64,000 bases of DNA from positions 2,086,001 through 2,150,000 of the forward strand of contig NZ_OY775906.1 in the NCBI RefSeq assembly GCF_963675065.1, read 5' to 3'. The stretch comes from an uncultured Draconibacterium sp. (lineage in GTDB: Bacteria; Bacteroidota; Bacteroidia; Bacteroidales; Prolixibacteraceae). Under the pieces are notes generated by a model that was not told the DNA's origin, did no database searches, and worked only from the letters and a program-made list of their open reading frames with translations. Below are positions 16,743-26,028 of this stretch, one piece after another. Positions within the stretch are counted from its first letter, which is position 1. Each line of letters starts with the position of its first letter. Both the position numbers and the translations under genes were made by a program.

Positions 16743-18404
16743 TTAATCAGCCAAATTATCGCGCTCACGAATTTCCACCCGGCGAATTTTCCCGCTGATG
16801 GTTTTTGGCAGCTCATCAACAAACTCAATTTGTCGTGGATATTTATAGGGAGCAGTCACCTCTTTTACGTGATTTTGTAACTCTTTTGCCAACTCATCGC
16901 CGGCACGCTCTTTATAATCCGGTGCCAAAACAACAGTGGCTTTCACAATCTGCCCACGTATTTCGTCAGGAATCCCTGTGATAGCACATTCTATGACAGC
17001 AGGGTGTGTCATTAGCGCACTTTCCACTTCGAAAGGCCCGATACGGTAACCTGAGCTTTTAATCACATCATCAGCACGGCCAACAAACCACAAATAACCA
17101 TCCTCATCTTTCCAGGCCAAATCTCCGGTGTAATAAATTCCATCCGACATGGCTTCGTCGGTCAATTGTTTATTGCGGTAATAACCATCAAACAATCCGG
17201 CCGGATAATTTTTATCGATACGAATTACAATTTGCCCCTGCTCTCCGGCTTCGGCAGATCGTCCTTCGGAGGTCAGCAGATCGATATCATAGTGCGGACT
17301 TGGAAGTCCCATCGAGCCCGGTTTGGGTTCAACCCATGGCGAAGTAAAAACCGACAACGTTGTTTCACTTTGTCCGTAACCTTCGCGCAGTTTAATTCCT
17401 GTTAAGTCGTAAAAACGGTTGTAAACCTCAGGATTTAATGCTTCTCCGGCAATGGTGCACCATTCCAGTGCTGATAAATCATATTTGCTAATATCTTCCC
17501 GAATTAAAAAGCGGAAAATAGTTGGCGGAGCACAAAGCGAGGTTACCTGGTATTTTGAAAGTACTTCCAAAATATCGGAAGGCGTAAATTTTTCATGATC
17601 GTAAACAAAAACAGATGCGCCAACCAGCCACTGGCCATACAGTTTTCCCCAAACGGCTTTCAGCCAACCGGTGTCGGCAATGGTTAAGTGCAAACTGTCG
17701 TGGTGGAGGTTTTGCCAATATTTAGCCGTAACAATATGCGCCAGCGGATAAACACTGTCGAGTACCACCATCTTCGGATCGCCGGTAGTTCCCGATGTAA
17801 AACTTACAATTATTGGATCATCATTTTTTGTAGGTTCTGTAGGACGCTTAAAGGGCTCTGCTTTTTCAATTCCTTTATGAAAATCTTCCCAACCTTCGGG
17901 AATAACCGGCCCTATCGATACCACTTTCTCAATGGATGGCGACTCGGGTAAAGCATCATTTACATGCGTGGTAATCAGCTCATCACCATCGCAAACAATA
18001 GCTTTTATCGTAGCGGCATTGTTACGGTAAACAATGTCCTTTTTGGTGAGTAAATGAGTGGCAGGAATAATAACTGCTCCAATTTTATGCAATGCAATAA
18101 TGGTAAACCAAAACTCGGCACGGCGTTTTAAAATGGCCATAACCATATCGCCTTTTCCAATTCCCAGCGACGAAAAATAGCCTGCAGTGCGGTCGGTAAT
18201 TTCTTTCAACTCGCCAAAAGTAAATGAACGGCTTTCGCCTTTGTCGTTTGTCCAGAGCAGAGCCCTTTTGTTGGGCTCCTTTTCTGCCCATCCGTCCACC
18301 ACGTCGTAGGCAAAATTGAAATCTTCCGGAATAATTAACTCGTAATTGGCTTTAAAATCCTCAAAATCGGTAAAAGCAGTTTGTTTTAAGTATTTTTCAA
18401 TCAT
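16743..18404 (-). CDS. Acyl-CoA ligase (AMP-forming acyl-CoA synthetase)
   Basis: 553 residues with all core motifs of the adenylate-forming family: the P-loop-like VSFTSGTTGDPKMV, REGYGQSET, YYTGDLAWKDEDGYLWFVGRADD and the C-terminal lysine motif KTISGKIRR. The overall pattern is closest to the AcsM-like medium-chain or aromatic acyl-CoA ligases, which activate a carboxylate with ATP and CoA to give acyl-CoA, AMP and pyrophosphate. There is no signal peptide, so it is cytosolic. It lies 18 bases after an XRE-cupin regulator on the same strand, a pairing I recall as frequent in Bacteroidota, suggesting that the regulator senses the acid or its CoA ester. The substrate cannot be read from sequence. 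Confidence 0.92.
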   Translation of the reverse strand: MIEKYLKQTAFTDFEDFKANYELIIPEDFNFAYDVVDGWAEKEPNKRALLWTNDKGESRSFTFGELKEITDRTAGYFSSLGIGKGDMVMAILKRRAEFWFTIIALHKIGAVIIPATHLLTKKDIVYRNNAATIKAIVCDGDELITTHVNDALPESPSIEKVVSIGPVIPEGWEDFHKGIEKAEPFKRPTEPTKNDDPIIVSFTSGTTGDPKMVVLDSVYPLAHIVTAKYWQNLHHDSLHLTIADTGWLKAVWGKLYGQWLVGASVFVYDHEKFTPSDILEVLSKYQVTSLCAPPTIFRFLIREDISKYDLSALEWCTIAGEALNPEVYNRFYDLTGIKLREGYGQSETTLSVFTSPWVEPKPGSMGLPSPHYDIDLLTSEGRSAEAGEQGQIVIRIDKNYPAGLFDGYYRNKQLTDEAMSDGIYYTGDLAWKDEDGYLWFVGRADDVIKSSGYRIGPFEVESALMTHPAVIECAITGIPDEIRGQIVKATVVLAPDYKERAGDELAKELQNHVKEVTAPYKYPRQIEFVDELPKTISGKIRRVEIRERDNLAD

Positions 18405-18422
18405 GTAGCGTCAAAGTTTTTA

Positions 18423-18977
18423 TTATAGAATTACGGCCAGAAATTTTACTGGTTTTCCCTCCAATGCTTTCATTCCGTGCGGAAGTGTAGCATCAAAATA
18501 AAGGCTGTCTCCTTCGTTCAATGTTAATTCGTGTCCTCCGACACTAAGCAGCATTTTGCCTTCCAAAACATAGTTCATTTCCTGTCCGTTGTGACTATTC
18601 AGATGAATTGGCTTTTCTTCAGCATCCGGCTCAATGGTTACAATAAACGGATCGGCTTTCCGTCCTGTAAACCCCGATGCCAGGGCCTGGTATTTATACG
18701 CCCGGGTACGTTCCATGGCAGTTCCCTGTCCGGCCCGGGTTAAATAAAACGATTTCATATGGGGTTCATCGCCAAACAGCAATGCCGTTAACCCAATATT
18801 ATATTTTTTCGATATGTTTTCGAGAACTCCAATTGGAATATCCGTTTTTCCGCTTTCGTAATCCTCGTATTCTTCGGCGGACACTCTGCAGCTTGTAGCT
18901 ATTTCATCAACAGAAAGATTGAGCATATCGCGTAAACCTCTTAGCCTCATGGCTATTTCTTTAATTTGGCCGTTCAT
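18423..18977 (-). CDS. XRE family transcriptional regulator with C-terminal cupin
   Basis: 184 residues. Residues about 5-62 form an XRE-type helix-turn-helix (MRLRGLRDMLNLSVDEIATSCRVS). Residues about 110-184 form a small cupin barrel with HLNSHNGQEMNYVLEGKMLLSVGGH and LNEGDSLYFDATLPHG, the usual ligand- or metal-binding sensor half. Proteins of this architecture (PuuR/SutR-like) regulate adjacent catabolic genes. The acyl-CoA ligase follows 18 bases downstream, so it is the likely target and the two are probably co-transcribed. Confidence 0.92.
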   Translation of the reverse strand: MNGQIKEIAMRLRGLRDMLNLSVDEIATSCRVSAEEYEDYESGKTDIPIGVLENISKKYNIGLTALLFGDEPHMKSFYLTRAGQGTAMERTRAYKYQALASGFTGRKADPFIVTIEPDAEEKPIHLNSHNGQEMNYVLEGKMLLSVGGHELTLNEGDSLYFDATLPHGMKALEGKPVKFLAVIL

Positions 18978-19108
18978 AATGTTTAGTTTCTATTGCTTAG
19001 TTAACGACAAAGTTATTGCTTTTTGCGTCAGATTGTTCACTTTTTCGAACTACTGACACAATTAGTCGTAAATTTTAATCCAGAGATACGAATGAACCGC
19101 TAAATAAA

Positions 19109-21232
19109 CTAGAGGTTCTCGAAGAAATACTGACTTACCTTTTCCATCAGGTGTACACGGTCTTTTCCTCGCACATTATGCGGATGAATCGGGTAAGCAA
19201 AAAAGTCAACCTGCTTGTTCTGTTTTACACATTCGCGCAAGAATTTCATACTGTGTTGCATTACCACAGTTTTATCCTGTACGCCGTGAATCAACATCAG
19301 TTTTTCTTCCAGGTTTTCGATGTAATTGGTCATGTTTGCATTCTTATATCCGTCAGGATTTTCCTGCGGCATATCCATATAGCGCTCGCCGTACATAATT
19401 TCGTACATGCTCCAGTCAACCACCGGACCACCGGCAACTGCCACTTTAAAAATCTCAGGATGCTTCAGTTTCAAATTTAACGTCATAAAACCGCCGTAAC
19501 TCCATCCGTGAACACCAATCCGGTCGGCATCAACATAAGGCAAGGAAAGCAGGTATTCAATTCCCTGCATCTGGTCTTCGGTTTCCAATACACCCAAATT
19601 TCGGTGAATAGCAGTTTCGAAAGCGCGACCACGATTTAGTGTACCACGGTTATCGAGGGTAAATGCGATGTAGCCCTGCGAAGCCATATAATATTGCCAC
19701 CAGCGCGCCTGATTGTGCCAGCTTTTGGTTACCAGTTGCGAGTGAGGTCCGCCATAAACATAAACTACAACGGGATATTTTTTAGTGGGGTCAAAATTAT
19801 TCGGCAAAATCAAACGTCCGTGCAAATCGTATTTACCGTCTTTGGTTTTTAAAGTTACCAGTTTGTTTTCGCCCAGCTGGTATTCTTTTAGCGGATCTTC
19901 CGACTCAAAAATGGTTCGTTTATCTTTTCCGTTTGCCGCAATTAAATCAACTTTTCCAGGGACTTCATTAGCCGACCAGCGATCTAAAATATAACTAGCT
20001 TCGGAACTTAAAGTTCCTCCATGAACACCTGTTTCCGATGATAATCTTACAGTCTTTCCCGATTTCACATCCACTTTATACATGTTATTTTGTAACGGAT
20101 CGTCAATGGTCGCTTCAATAAACAAGGTCTTTTCTTTGGCATCGAAACCAAGCATTTTTGTTACTTCCCACTCCCCTTTTGTAATCTGCTTCACCAGCTC
20201 GCCATTGGTGTTGTATTTGGACACATGAAACCATCCATCCTGACGGCTCAGGTAATAAAATTCGTTTGGATTTACTTTCGAGAACTGAATAGGGTAAAGC
20301 GGTTCCACATACGTTTCAGCCGATTCTTCAAAAAGTGTATTTACTTTTTCGCCCGTTGCCACATTGTAACAATTTAGTTGCATGTGGTTTTGTTCGCGGT
20401 TCAACTCGGCCATGTAAATATATTTTTCATCGGGCGACCAGGCCACATTTGTTAGAAAATGATCCAGTGGCTCGCCGGTTTTCAGAAAGGTGGTTTTCCC
20501 ATTTTTAATATTGTAAACACCCAGCGTTACATGGTGACTTGCCATTCCGGCCATCGGGTATTTTACCGGCGTGAATTCAGCTTCGCGGACCATAAAATCC
20601 ACCAGCGGGTAATCTTTCACCATACTTTCGTCTTTGCGGTAGAAAGCCACAAAATTTCCTTCGGGCGAATTAAAAATACCACCGGATATGCCAAATTCGT
20701 TACGGTGAACTGTTTGTCCGTTTACAATTCCGTTACCGCCATCGCTGGTAATTTGTTTTGTTGTTCCGTTATCCAGCACGATAAATAAATCATCTCCCTG
20801 AGTGAAAGCCACAAATTTTCCGTTTTCTGAAAAATTGGTATTCTCTGCTTTTTCAGGAAGTTCTATTTGAAGCTTTACTTCCTTTTTATCCAGATCAACC
20901 ATCTGATATTTATTAGCCGACAAAAGCAGAAGATCTGTTTCGTTGATCCAGCGGTATGATGGAATACTCTTTAAGTGTTCACCGGTAATATCATTTAACT
21001 CGGAGAGCGAAACAACCGTATTTTTTTCACCTGTTTTTGCCGACTCAGCAACGATAGATTTATCTTCAACAAAAGAAAAATGTTCATCATCCATCCATTG
21101 TAAATCCGTCATCGACTCAGGATACAAATAAGTATAGCGCCCGTAAACGGCATCTTCCAGGCTCATTTGTTTGGTTTGGGCAAAAGCAAAAGCCTGAACA
21201 AAAAGGAAAAGAATAATTATACTTCGACGCAT
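19109..21232 (-). CDS. S9 family prolyl oligopeptidase (dipeptidyl peptidase IV-like)
   Basis: 707 residues from the ATG at 21232, chosen because it begins a clean signal peptide (MRRSIIILFLFVQAFAFAQ); an ATG 57 bases upstream would only add a non-signal extension. Residues about 30-460 form the beta-propeller of DPP IV, and the C-terminal 250 residues form the alpha/beta-hydrolase domain with GWSYGG (Ser about 578), QDKTV (Asp about 653) and HPHNV (His about 685). The enzyme removes Xaa-Pro-type dipeptides in the periplasm. It is a monocistronic gene with no related neighbours. Confidence 0.93.
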   Translation of the reverse strand: MRRSIIILFLFVQAFAFAQTKQMSLEDAVYGRYTYLYPESMTDLQWMDDEHFSFVEDKSIVAESAKTGEKNTVVSLSELNDITGEHLKSIPSYRWINETDLLLLSANKYQMVDLDKKEVKLQIELPEKAENTNFSENGKFVAFTQGDDLFIVLDNGTTKQITSDGGNGIVNGQTVHRNEFGISGGIFNSPEGNFVAFYRKDESMVKDYPLVDFMVREAEFTPVKYPMAGMASHHVTLGVYNIKNGKTTFLKTGEPLDHFLTNVAWSPDEKYIYMAELNREQNHMQLNCYNVATGEKVNTLFEESAETYVEPLYPIQFSKVNPNEFYYLSRQDGWFHVSKYNTNGELVKQITKGEWEVTKMLGFDAKEKTLFIEATIDDPLQNNMYKVDVKSGKTVRLSSETGVHGGTLSSEASYILDRWSANEVPGKVDLIAANGKDKRTIFESEDPLKEYQLGENKLVTLKTKDGKYDLHGRLILPNNFDPTKKYPVVVYVYGGPHSQLVTKSWHNQARWWQYYMASQGYIAFTLDNRGTLNRGRAFETAIHRNLGVLETEDQMQGIEYLLSLPYVDADRIGVHGWSYGGFMTLNLKLKHPEIFKVAVAGGPVVDWSMYEIMYGERYMDMPQENPDGYKNANMTNYIENLEEKLMLIHGVQDKTVVMQHSMKFLRECVKQNKQVDFFAYPIHPHNVRGKDRVHLMEKVSQYFFENL

Positions 21233-21377
21233 TTCTTCGATTTTAAAATTGAAGCCCGAAAGTAGCAAAAGTTCTGCAAAACCTGCCATGAGAAAATTCA
21301 GGGATTAATACTTTTAAGAAATGTAAAGGATTCCATCTCAAAGAAAAGATGGAATACCTGCGGTAATTGTTGAAACA

Positions 21378-23222
21378 TTATTTCTCTTCTGCCACCAACT
21401 CCAGCTCGTCTACAGTTTTTACCAAACGGATAAATTCGCTGCGATATCCTTCCTTGTCGGCACCTTTTGCTCCTTCGGCAAGTTTTACCACCGAATCAAT
21501 GGTTGTATTTCCTGCAAACTCCGATTTCCGCAACAACATACCAAACGAGGCTACGGCTGCAGAAAAACGATAATCATCAGAAGTTTCCTCCTTTAAATTA
21601 TTTTCCACAGGTAATTCCAACAAGCGACTTTCGTGTTCGTCCGGTTTTTTGTAACGCAATTTTATCGTCAGCAATTCATTCCCGGTTTTTCCTGAAATAG
21701 TATTGTTTGTTTGATACTTCAACGGATCGACAGCAGGAGCATCACCGCCGGCTCCAGTCGGAACAATTTCGTAAAGTGCAGTTACCATATGTCCTGCTCC
21801 GATTTCTCCGGCATCTTTTTTATCATCGTTAAAATCCTCATCGTTTAGTAAACGGTTTTCGTACCCCACCAAACGATACGCTTTTACCTGTTTTGGGTTA
21901 AATTCTAACTGAAATTTTACGTCCTTGGCGATAGTAAAAAGCGTACCACCAAATTCGCTGACAAATACTTTTCGAGCTTCCTGAATATTGTCGATATAGG
22001 CATAGTTCCCGTTTCCTTTATCGGCAATGGTTTCCATTTTATCGTCTTTTATGTTACCTGACCCAAAACCCAAAACCGAGATAAACACACCATTTTCACG
22101 TTTTTGTTCCACCAGGCGTTCCATTTCTGAAGTACTTGAAACTCCCACATTAAAATCGCCGTCGGTAGCCAAAATAATCCGGTTGTTTCCACCTTCAATA
22201 AAATTCTCTTCGGCAATTTTGTAGGCCAGTTTTATACCTGCTCCTCCGGCTGTTGAACCACCTGCATTCAACTTTTCAAGGGCACTAAGAATTTTTGTTT
22301 TTTGATTACCGGGTGTTGAATCCAGTACTTTTCCGGCAGCTCCTGCATAAACAACAATCGCCACACGGTCGTTCGGACGAAGTTCGTTCACCAACATTTT
22401 AAACGCACGTTTTAGCAAAGGCAATTTCTGCGGAGAATTCATAGAACCAGAAACATCAAACAAAAACACCAGGTTAGAGGGAGGTAATTCCGTTTTATCG
22501 AAACTTTTTCCTTTCAGGCCAATATGCATCAGGTAATTTTCGCTGTTCCAGGGACAAGCCGAAACTTCTGTTGAAACACTAAACGGGTGTTCGCCCTGTG
22601 GTTCAGGATAATCGTACGAAAAATAGTTGATCATTTCTTCAATACGAATGGCATCAACGGGAGGTAAATTCCCGGAATTTAAGTACCTGCGTACATTGGA
22701 ATACGAAGCATTATCAACATCAATAGAAAAAGTAGACAAAGGATTAACCCGTACATTTTTAAATCCATTTTCATGAATTGTTGAGTAATTCTCAGTGTTC
22801 CAGTCAAAATTATCATTCACTACCGAAGGAGAAAAGAAGGTGCTTTTCTGCATCGATAAAGCGCCAGTAATCATCGCTCGGTCCTGGCTTCCGTAACCAA
22901 TCACCACAACTTCCTCACAATTAACCTGGGCGTTGGTCATTTTTACATTTATCGTATTCGCTTCACTTATTCGTACTTTTTCGGTTTCCATTCCAATAAA
23001 CGAAAACACCAGTTTTTTATCCTTTGGGGTTACTCTAATACTGTAATAACCTTTTATATCAGTAAGTGTTCCGCGCGATGTATTCTGAACCATTACTGTT
23101 ACTCCCGGAAGCGGAGCACCTGATTCGTCGCTAACGGTACCCGAAATGATTCGTTGTTCTGTTGCCATGCTAATACCCGAAAAAATGAGAATAATGGCCA
23201 GTGAGATAATAAATTGTTTCAT
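21378..23222 (-). CDS. Von Willebrand factor A protein with carboxypeptidase-D-like domain
   Basis: 614 residues from the ATG at 23222, which gives a signal peptide (MKQFIISLAIILIFSGISMA); an ATG 60 bases upstream is less likely. Order: CarboxypepD_reg-like domain (ISGTVSDESGAPLPGVTV ...GTLTDIKGYYSI), a SusC-like signature CEEVVVIGYGSQ, then a YfbK-like body with the Vwf N-terminal region (FSIDVDNASYSNVRRYL), a VWA domain with MIDAS residues DVSGS and ATDGDF, and a C-terminal DUF3520-like part. VWA domains bind metal and protein partners. It is divergently transcribed from a sigma/anti-sigma pair, whose second member carries the same CarboxypepD-VVVGYGSQ unit; a functional link is likely. Its exact role is unknown. 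Confidence 0.88.
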   Translation of the reverse strand: MKQFIISLAIILIFSGISMATEQRIISGTVSDESGAPLPGVTVMVQNTSRGTLTDIKGYYSIRVTPKDKKLVFSFIGMETEKVRISEANTINVKMTNAQVNCEEVVVIGYGSQDRAMITGALSMQKSTFFSPSVVNDNFDWNTENYSTIHENGFKNVRVNPLSTFSIDVDNASYSNVRRYLNSGNLPPVDAIRIEEMINYFSYDYPEPQGEHPFSVSTEVSACPWNSENYLMHIGLKGKSFDKTELPPSNLVFLFDVSGSMNSPQKLPLLKRAFKMLVNELRPNDRVAIVVYAGAAGKVLDSTPGNQKTKILSALEKLNAGGSTAGGAGIKLAYKIAEENFIEGGNNRIILATDGDFNVGVSSTSEMERLVEQKRENGVFISVLGFGSGNIKDDKMETIADKGNGNYAYIDNIQEARKVFVSEFGGTLFTIAKDVKFQLEFNPKQVKAYRLVGYENRLLNDEDFNDDKKDAGEIGAGHMVTALYEIVPTGAGGDAPAVDPLKYQTNNTISGKTGNELLTIKLRYKKPDEHESRLLELPVENNLKEETSDDYRFSAAVASFGMLLRKSEFAGNTTIDSVVKLAEGAKGADKEGYRSEFIRLVKTVDELELVAEEK

Positions 23223-23337
23223 GATAATAAGTTTTAAAATTTTGATTTCACTAACAGGATGCAACAGCAAGTAGAATTCCATAAAAAGTTTTTAATAAAA
23301 TTGAATTATCTTACTTTTAGCTGCGATTAAAACCAAA

Positions 23338-23937
23338 ATGCGGCTTACCCTATTTCAAAAAAATATCAGGAAGCTGAGCGATGACGAATTGCTCAATCTG
23401 TTTCAAAAAAATATTGAAACGGAATATCTTGGTGAGCTTTACAAACGCTATATGCATTTGGTTTACGGAGTTTGCCTGAAATATTACAAAGACGTTGATC
23501 AGGCGAAAGATGCAGTGATTGAAATTTATGAGAAGCTACAGGCGGATCTTCCCAATCAGCAGGTAAAAAACTTTAAAAGTTGGCTGTACGTAGTTACCAA
23601 AAATCATTGTTTGATGGAACTTCGTAAAAACAAATCGCGAAAAATAGTCTTAACTTCAAACGACGAAGAACTGACTTTTTTTATGGAAAATGAAGTGGAA
23701 TTGCATCCTATTGACAGAGAGAATAACAGCGAAGAGACAGCAAATGCGCTGGAAGATTGTATAAAACGGCTTAAGGCAGAACAAAAACAAAGTATCCGCC
23801 TGTTTTATTTTGAAAACAAAAGTTACCGCGAAATAGCCGATGAGTTAAAAGCTGAAATAAAAAAAATTAAGAGTTTGATTCAGAATGGGAAACGCAACCT
23901 GAAAATCTGTTTGGAAAGTAAAAATGAACAGGAATAA
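23338..23937 (+). CDS. ECF-type RNA polymerase sigma factor
   Basis: 199 residues. Region 2 is seen in LYKRYMHLVYGVCLKYYKDVDQAKDAVIEIYEKL (about 37-70) and region 4 in the C-terminal third (QSIRLFYFENKSYREIADEL with its helix-turn-helix, about 152-190). It would direct RNA polymerase to a dedicated set of promoters. Its last 14 bases overlap the next gene, so the two are translationally coupled, as expected for a sigma and its membrane anti-sigma partner. A TActTTTA hexamer-like element at 23312-23319 could be its -7 promoter site. The divergent VWA gene shares the 115-base promoter region. Confidence 0.92.
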   Translation: MRLTLFQKNIRKLSDDELLNLFQKNIETEYLGELYKRYMHLVYGVCLKYYKDVDQAKDAVIEIYEKLQADLPNQQVKNFKSWLYVVTKNHCLMELRKNKSRKIVLTSNDEELTFFMENEVELHPIDRENNSEETANALEDCIKRLKAEQKQSIRLFYFENKSYREIADELKAEIKKIKSLIQNGKRNLKICLESKNEQE

Positions 23938-25228
23938 AAATCATATCAACAAGGAACTATTCAGGCGGTATTTGTCGGATGAAATGACAGATGCCGAACG
24001 AAATGCTTTTGAAAAAGAGCTGCAAAAGAATTCGTTTGAAGCGGAAGCTATGGATGGTTTTGAGAACGTATCTTCTGCAAAATTCGAAAATGATTTGAAT
24101 GAGCTATCCCCAAAAATAAGCAGCAAAAAGACAAAAAGTAGAATACCTTATTTTGCAGCTGCTGCAACTATTCTGTTACTCATAACTTCTGGTATTATCT
24201 GGATGCAATTAAATCGCCAACAGCCGATCCAGAAAGTTAGTGAAGTAAAAATTGACAAGGCGGAGAAAGAAGCTGTAAAACCCGTAGAGCAAGAGTCTGC
24301 AAAAACGGAAGTTACTGACGATACAGCTATTAAACAGGCCGGGGAAAAACAATCTGAAATAAAAACGAGAGCAGAACAAGCACCAGTCAAAAAAAAGAAA
24401 ACTGAGGAAGAAGAGAAAATAATCACGATTGAAGAACAGTTTGCAGTTGACGAGGCTGAAATCATTTCAAAAACAATTCCGGTGCAAGCAGAGGAACAAG
24501 CTCTTGCAAAAGACACTCCAGTTAAAATTACCTCGAATAAATCGATAGAATTGGCACAAACAAAACCCACTCCGTTTCAGCGATTAAATACAGCTCCGGC
24601 AAAAGAGAATGTAATCCGTGGACAAATTTTATCCGATACCGACGGCCTTCCCCTTCCCGGAGTAACGGTTATTGAAAAAGGAACCGACAATGGCACTATA
24701 ACAGACATTAACGGTAATTTTAAAATGAGACTTGAGAACGACAGCAATCCTGTTATAGCCAGCTTTATTGGGATGGAACCGACAAAATTTCAACCTAAAA
24801 AAGACTCGGATAATATTATAACCTTAACAACCGATGATGTAGCGTTAAGTGAAGTTGTTGTTGTTGGATATGGCTCGCAGCAGAAAAACAGTGTTACAGG
24901 CTCAACAATAGTAGTACCGGATGAATCGATAGCTTCGGATGCCGAACCCATTTGCGGAATGAACAAGTACAAAGCTTACCTGAAAGAAAAAGCTATTTTA
25001 CCTGATGATTATGAAACTGACAAAGTTGTTGTTCGGTTGCGTTTCACGATTGCTAATTCCCGAGAAATCCAATCGTTTCAGAACTTAAATGATGCAGATG
25101 AGAGTTTCTATGAACAGGCAAAAATCATTGTATTTAACGGCCCAGCCTGGAAACCTGTCAACAAAAATAATAGCAACATCTATTCTACAGTAAATTTACG
25201 AGTGGTTTTCAAAAAGACTGACGATTAA
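23924..25228 (+). CDS. Anti-sigma-like membrane protein with CarboxypepD and TonB-C-like domains
   Basis: 434 residues. The N-terminal 65 residues (FRRYLSDEMTDAERNAFEKEL) look like a cytoplasmic anti-sigma segment; a single membrane span follows (YFAAAATILLLITSGIIWM, about 70-88). A charged Lys/Glu-rich linker (about 100-215) probably crosses the periplasm. Then come a CarboxypepD_reg-like domain (about 226-305; DTDGLPLPGVTVIEKGT), a SusC-type signature (LSEVVVVGYGSQ) and a C-terminal 90 residues that resemble TonB-C (VVVRLRFTIANSREIQSFQNL ending near FNGPAWKPV). The 14-base overlap with the sigma gene supports an anti-sigma role. The SusC signature and TonB-C-like end together are unusual; the assignment of the last domain is by eye and needs profile search. 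Confidence 0.75.
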   Translation: MNRNKNHINKELFRRYLSDEMTDAERNAFEKELQKNSFEAEAMDGFENVSSAKFENDLNELSPKISSKKTKSRIPYFAAAATILLLITSGIIWMQLNRQQPIQKVSEVKIDKAEKEAVKPVEQESAKTEVTDDTAIKQAGEKQSEIKTRAEQAPVKKKKTEEEEKIITIEEQFAVDEAEIISKTIPVQAEEQALAKDTPVKITSNKSIELAQTKPTPFQRLNTAPAKENVIRGQILSDTDGLPLPGVTVIEKGTDNGTITDINGNFKMRLENDSNPVIASFIGMEPTKFQPKKDSDNIITLTTDDVALSEVVVVGYGSQQKNSVTGSTIVVPDESIASDAEPICGMNKYKAYLKEKAILPDDYETDKVVVRLRFTIANSREIQSFQNLNDADESFYEQAKIIVFNGPAWKPVNKNNSNIYSTVNLRVVFKKTDD

Positions 25229-25272
25229 CACCGATGTGAAATCAAATTGAACCTTTAATTTTTCAATCGGTA

Positions 25273-25722
25273 TTAACTTTCACCGCTCGAATGATCGCTA
25301 ATGATCACCCACTTCCCATCAATCTTTTGAATAACCAGCGTAAAATGGCCTGCCAGATCACCGATTTCGCGGGTTAATTCAAACCGGCCAATCAGAAAAA
25401 CTGTTTTAGTGTCAATTTTATTTATATCCAGAATTTTGAATTCCAGGTGTCCCATTGCTGTTTTATCCGGGTAACCTTTTTTGTAGCTGTCGAGTGTGGC
25501 CTGCCAGCCGTATGTTGGTCCACGCGAACCCATAAACACCAGCTTGTCCGATTTCCAGTAGGTTTCCATAAACTTTTCAAGATTGCCCTCGTTCCAGGCT
25601 TCTGTCTGTTTATCGAGCAACGAGAAAATATGCTGCTTTTCACTTTTTGTAAGCTTCTCCTGTGCAAACCCGGGAATGGCAAACAGTAAAATCATTACGC
25701 TGATAACAAAAATCCTTCTCAT
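25273..25722 (-). CDS. Exported NTF2/SnoaL-like protein (DUF4440 type)
   Basis: 149 residues with a signal peptide (MRRIFVISVMILLFAIPGFAQ). The mature part has the cone-like NTF2 pattern: an N-terminal helix LLDKQTEAWNEGNLEKFMETYW, a GWQATLDSYKKGYPD segment, and closing strands RFELTREIGDLAGHFTLVIQKIDGKWVIISDHSS. Proteins of this fold bind small ligands or act as minor enzymes; a specific reaction cannot be assigned. It converges with the anti-sigma-like gene and appears to be monocistronic. Confidence 0.85.
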   Translation of the reverse strand: MRRIFVISVMILLFAIPGFAQEKLTKSEKQHIFSLLDKQTEAWNEGNLEKFMETYWKSDKLVFMGSRGPTYGWQATLDSYKKGYPDKTAMGHLEFKILDINKIDTKTVFLIGRFELTREIGDLAGHFTLVIQKIDGKWVIISDHSSGES

Positions 25723-26028
25723 AAAATTGATTTTAGAATTGAGGGTTGAAAATAATGTAATTTAAAACTCGCATTCAACAAACAAAGAAAAATTTTGCAA
25801 TTCGCCATTTTTAAGTGTTCTTACTTACTAATTCTTAAGTTTTACCATCGTCTGCATGATTTCCAGCAATTTACCATAAAATATATACAATAAGAACTCT
25901 TTATATAAATCACACTCACCAATCACATGAATTAGATAATTGAGCATAAACTTTCTTCTGGCATATACTTTGTAACTTTACTAAATCAAAGTAACAGACA
26001 AACAGTTAAAATCATTAAAAATTAAGTC
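25723..26028. other. AT-rich intergenic promoter region
   Basis: This stretch between two divergent genes has no open reading frame of note. It holds the promoter candidate at 25966-25993 near its right end. The remainder is AT-rich and I see no repeat or hairpin in it. Confidence 0.6.
25966..25993 (+). promoter_or_regulatory. Candidate promoter/operator of the SIMPL gene
   Basis: TAACTTTA at 25973-25980 resembles the Bacteroidota -7 box (TAnnTTTG), about 50 bases before the start codon. It is framed by a 7-base inverted repeat, TACTTTG (25966-25972) and CAAAGTA (25987-25993), which would suit an operator. Both readings are by eye and weak. Confidence 0.3.
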
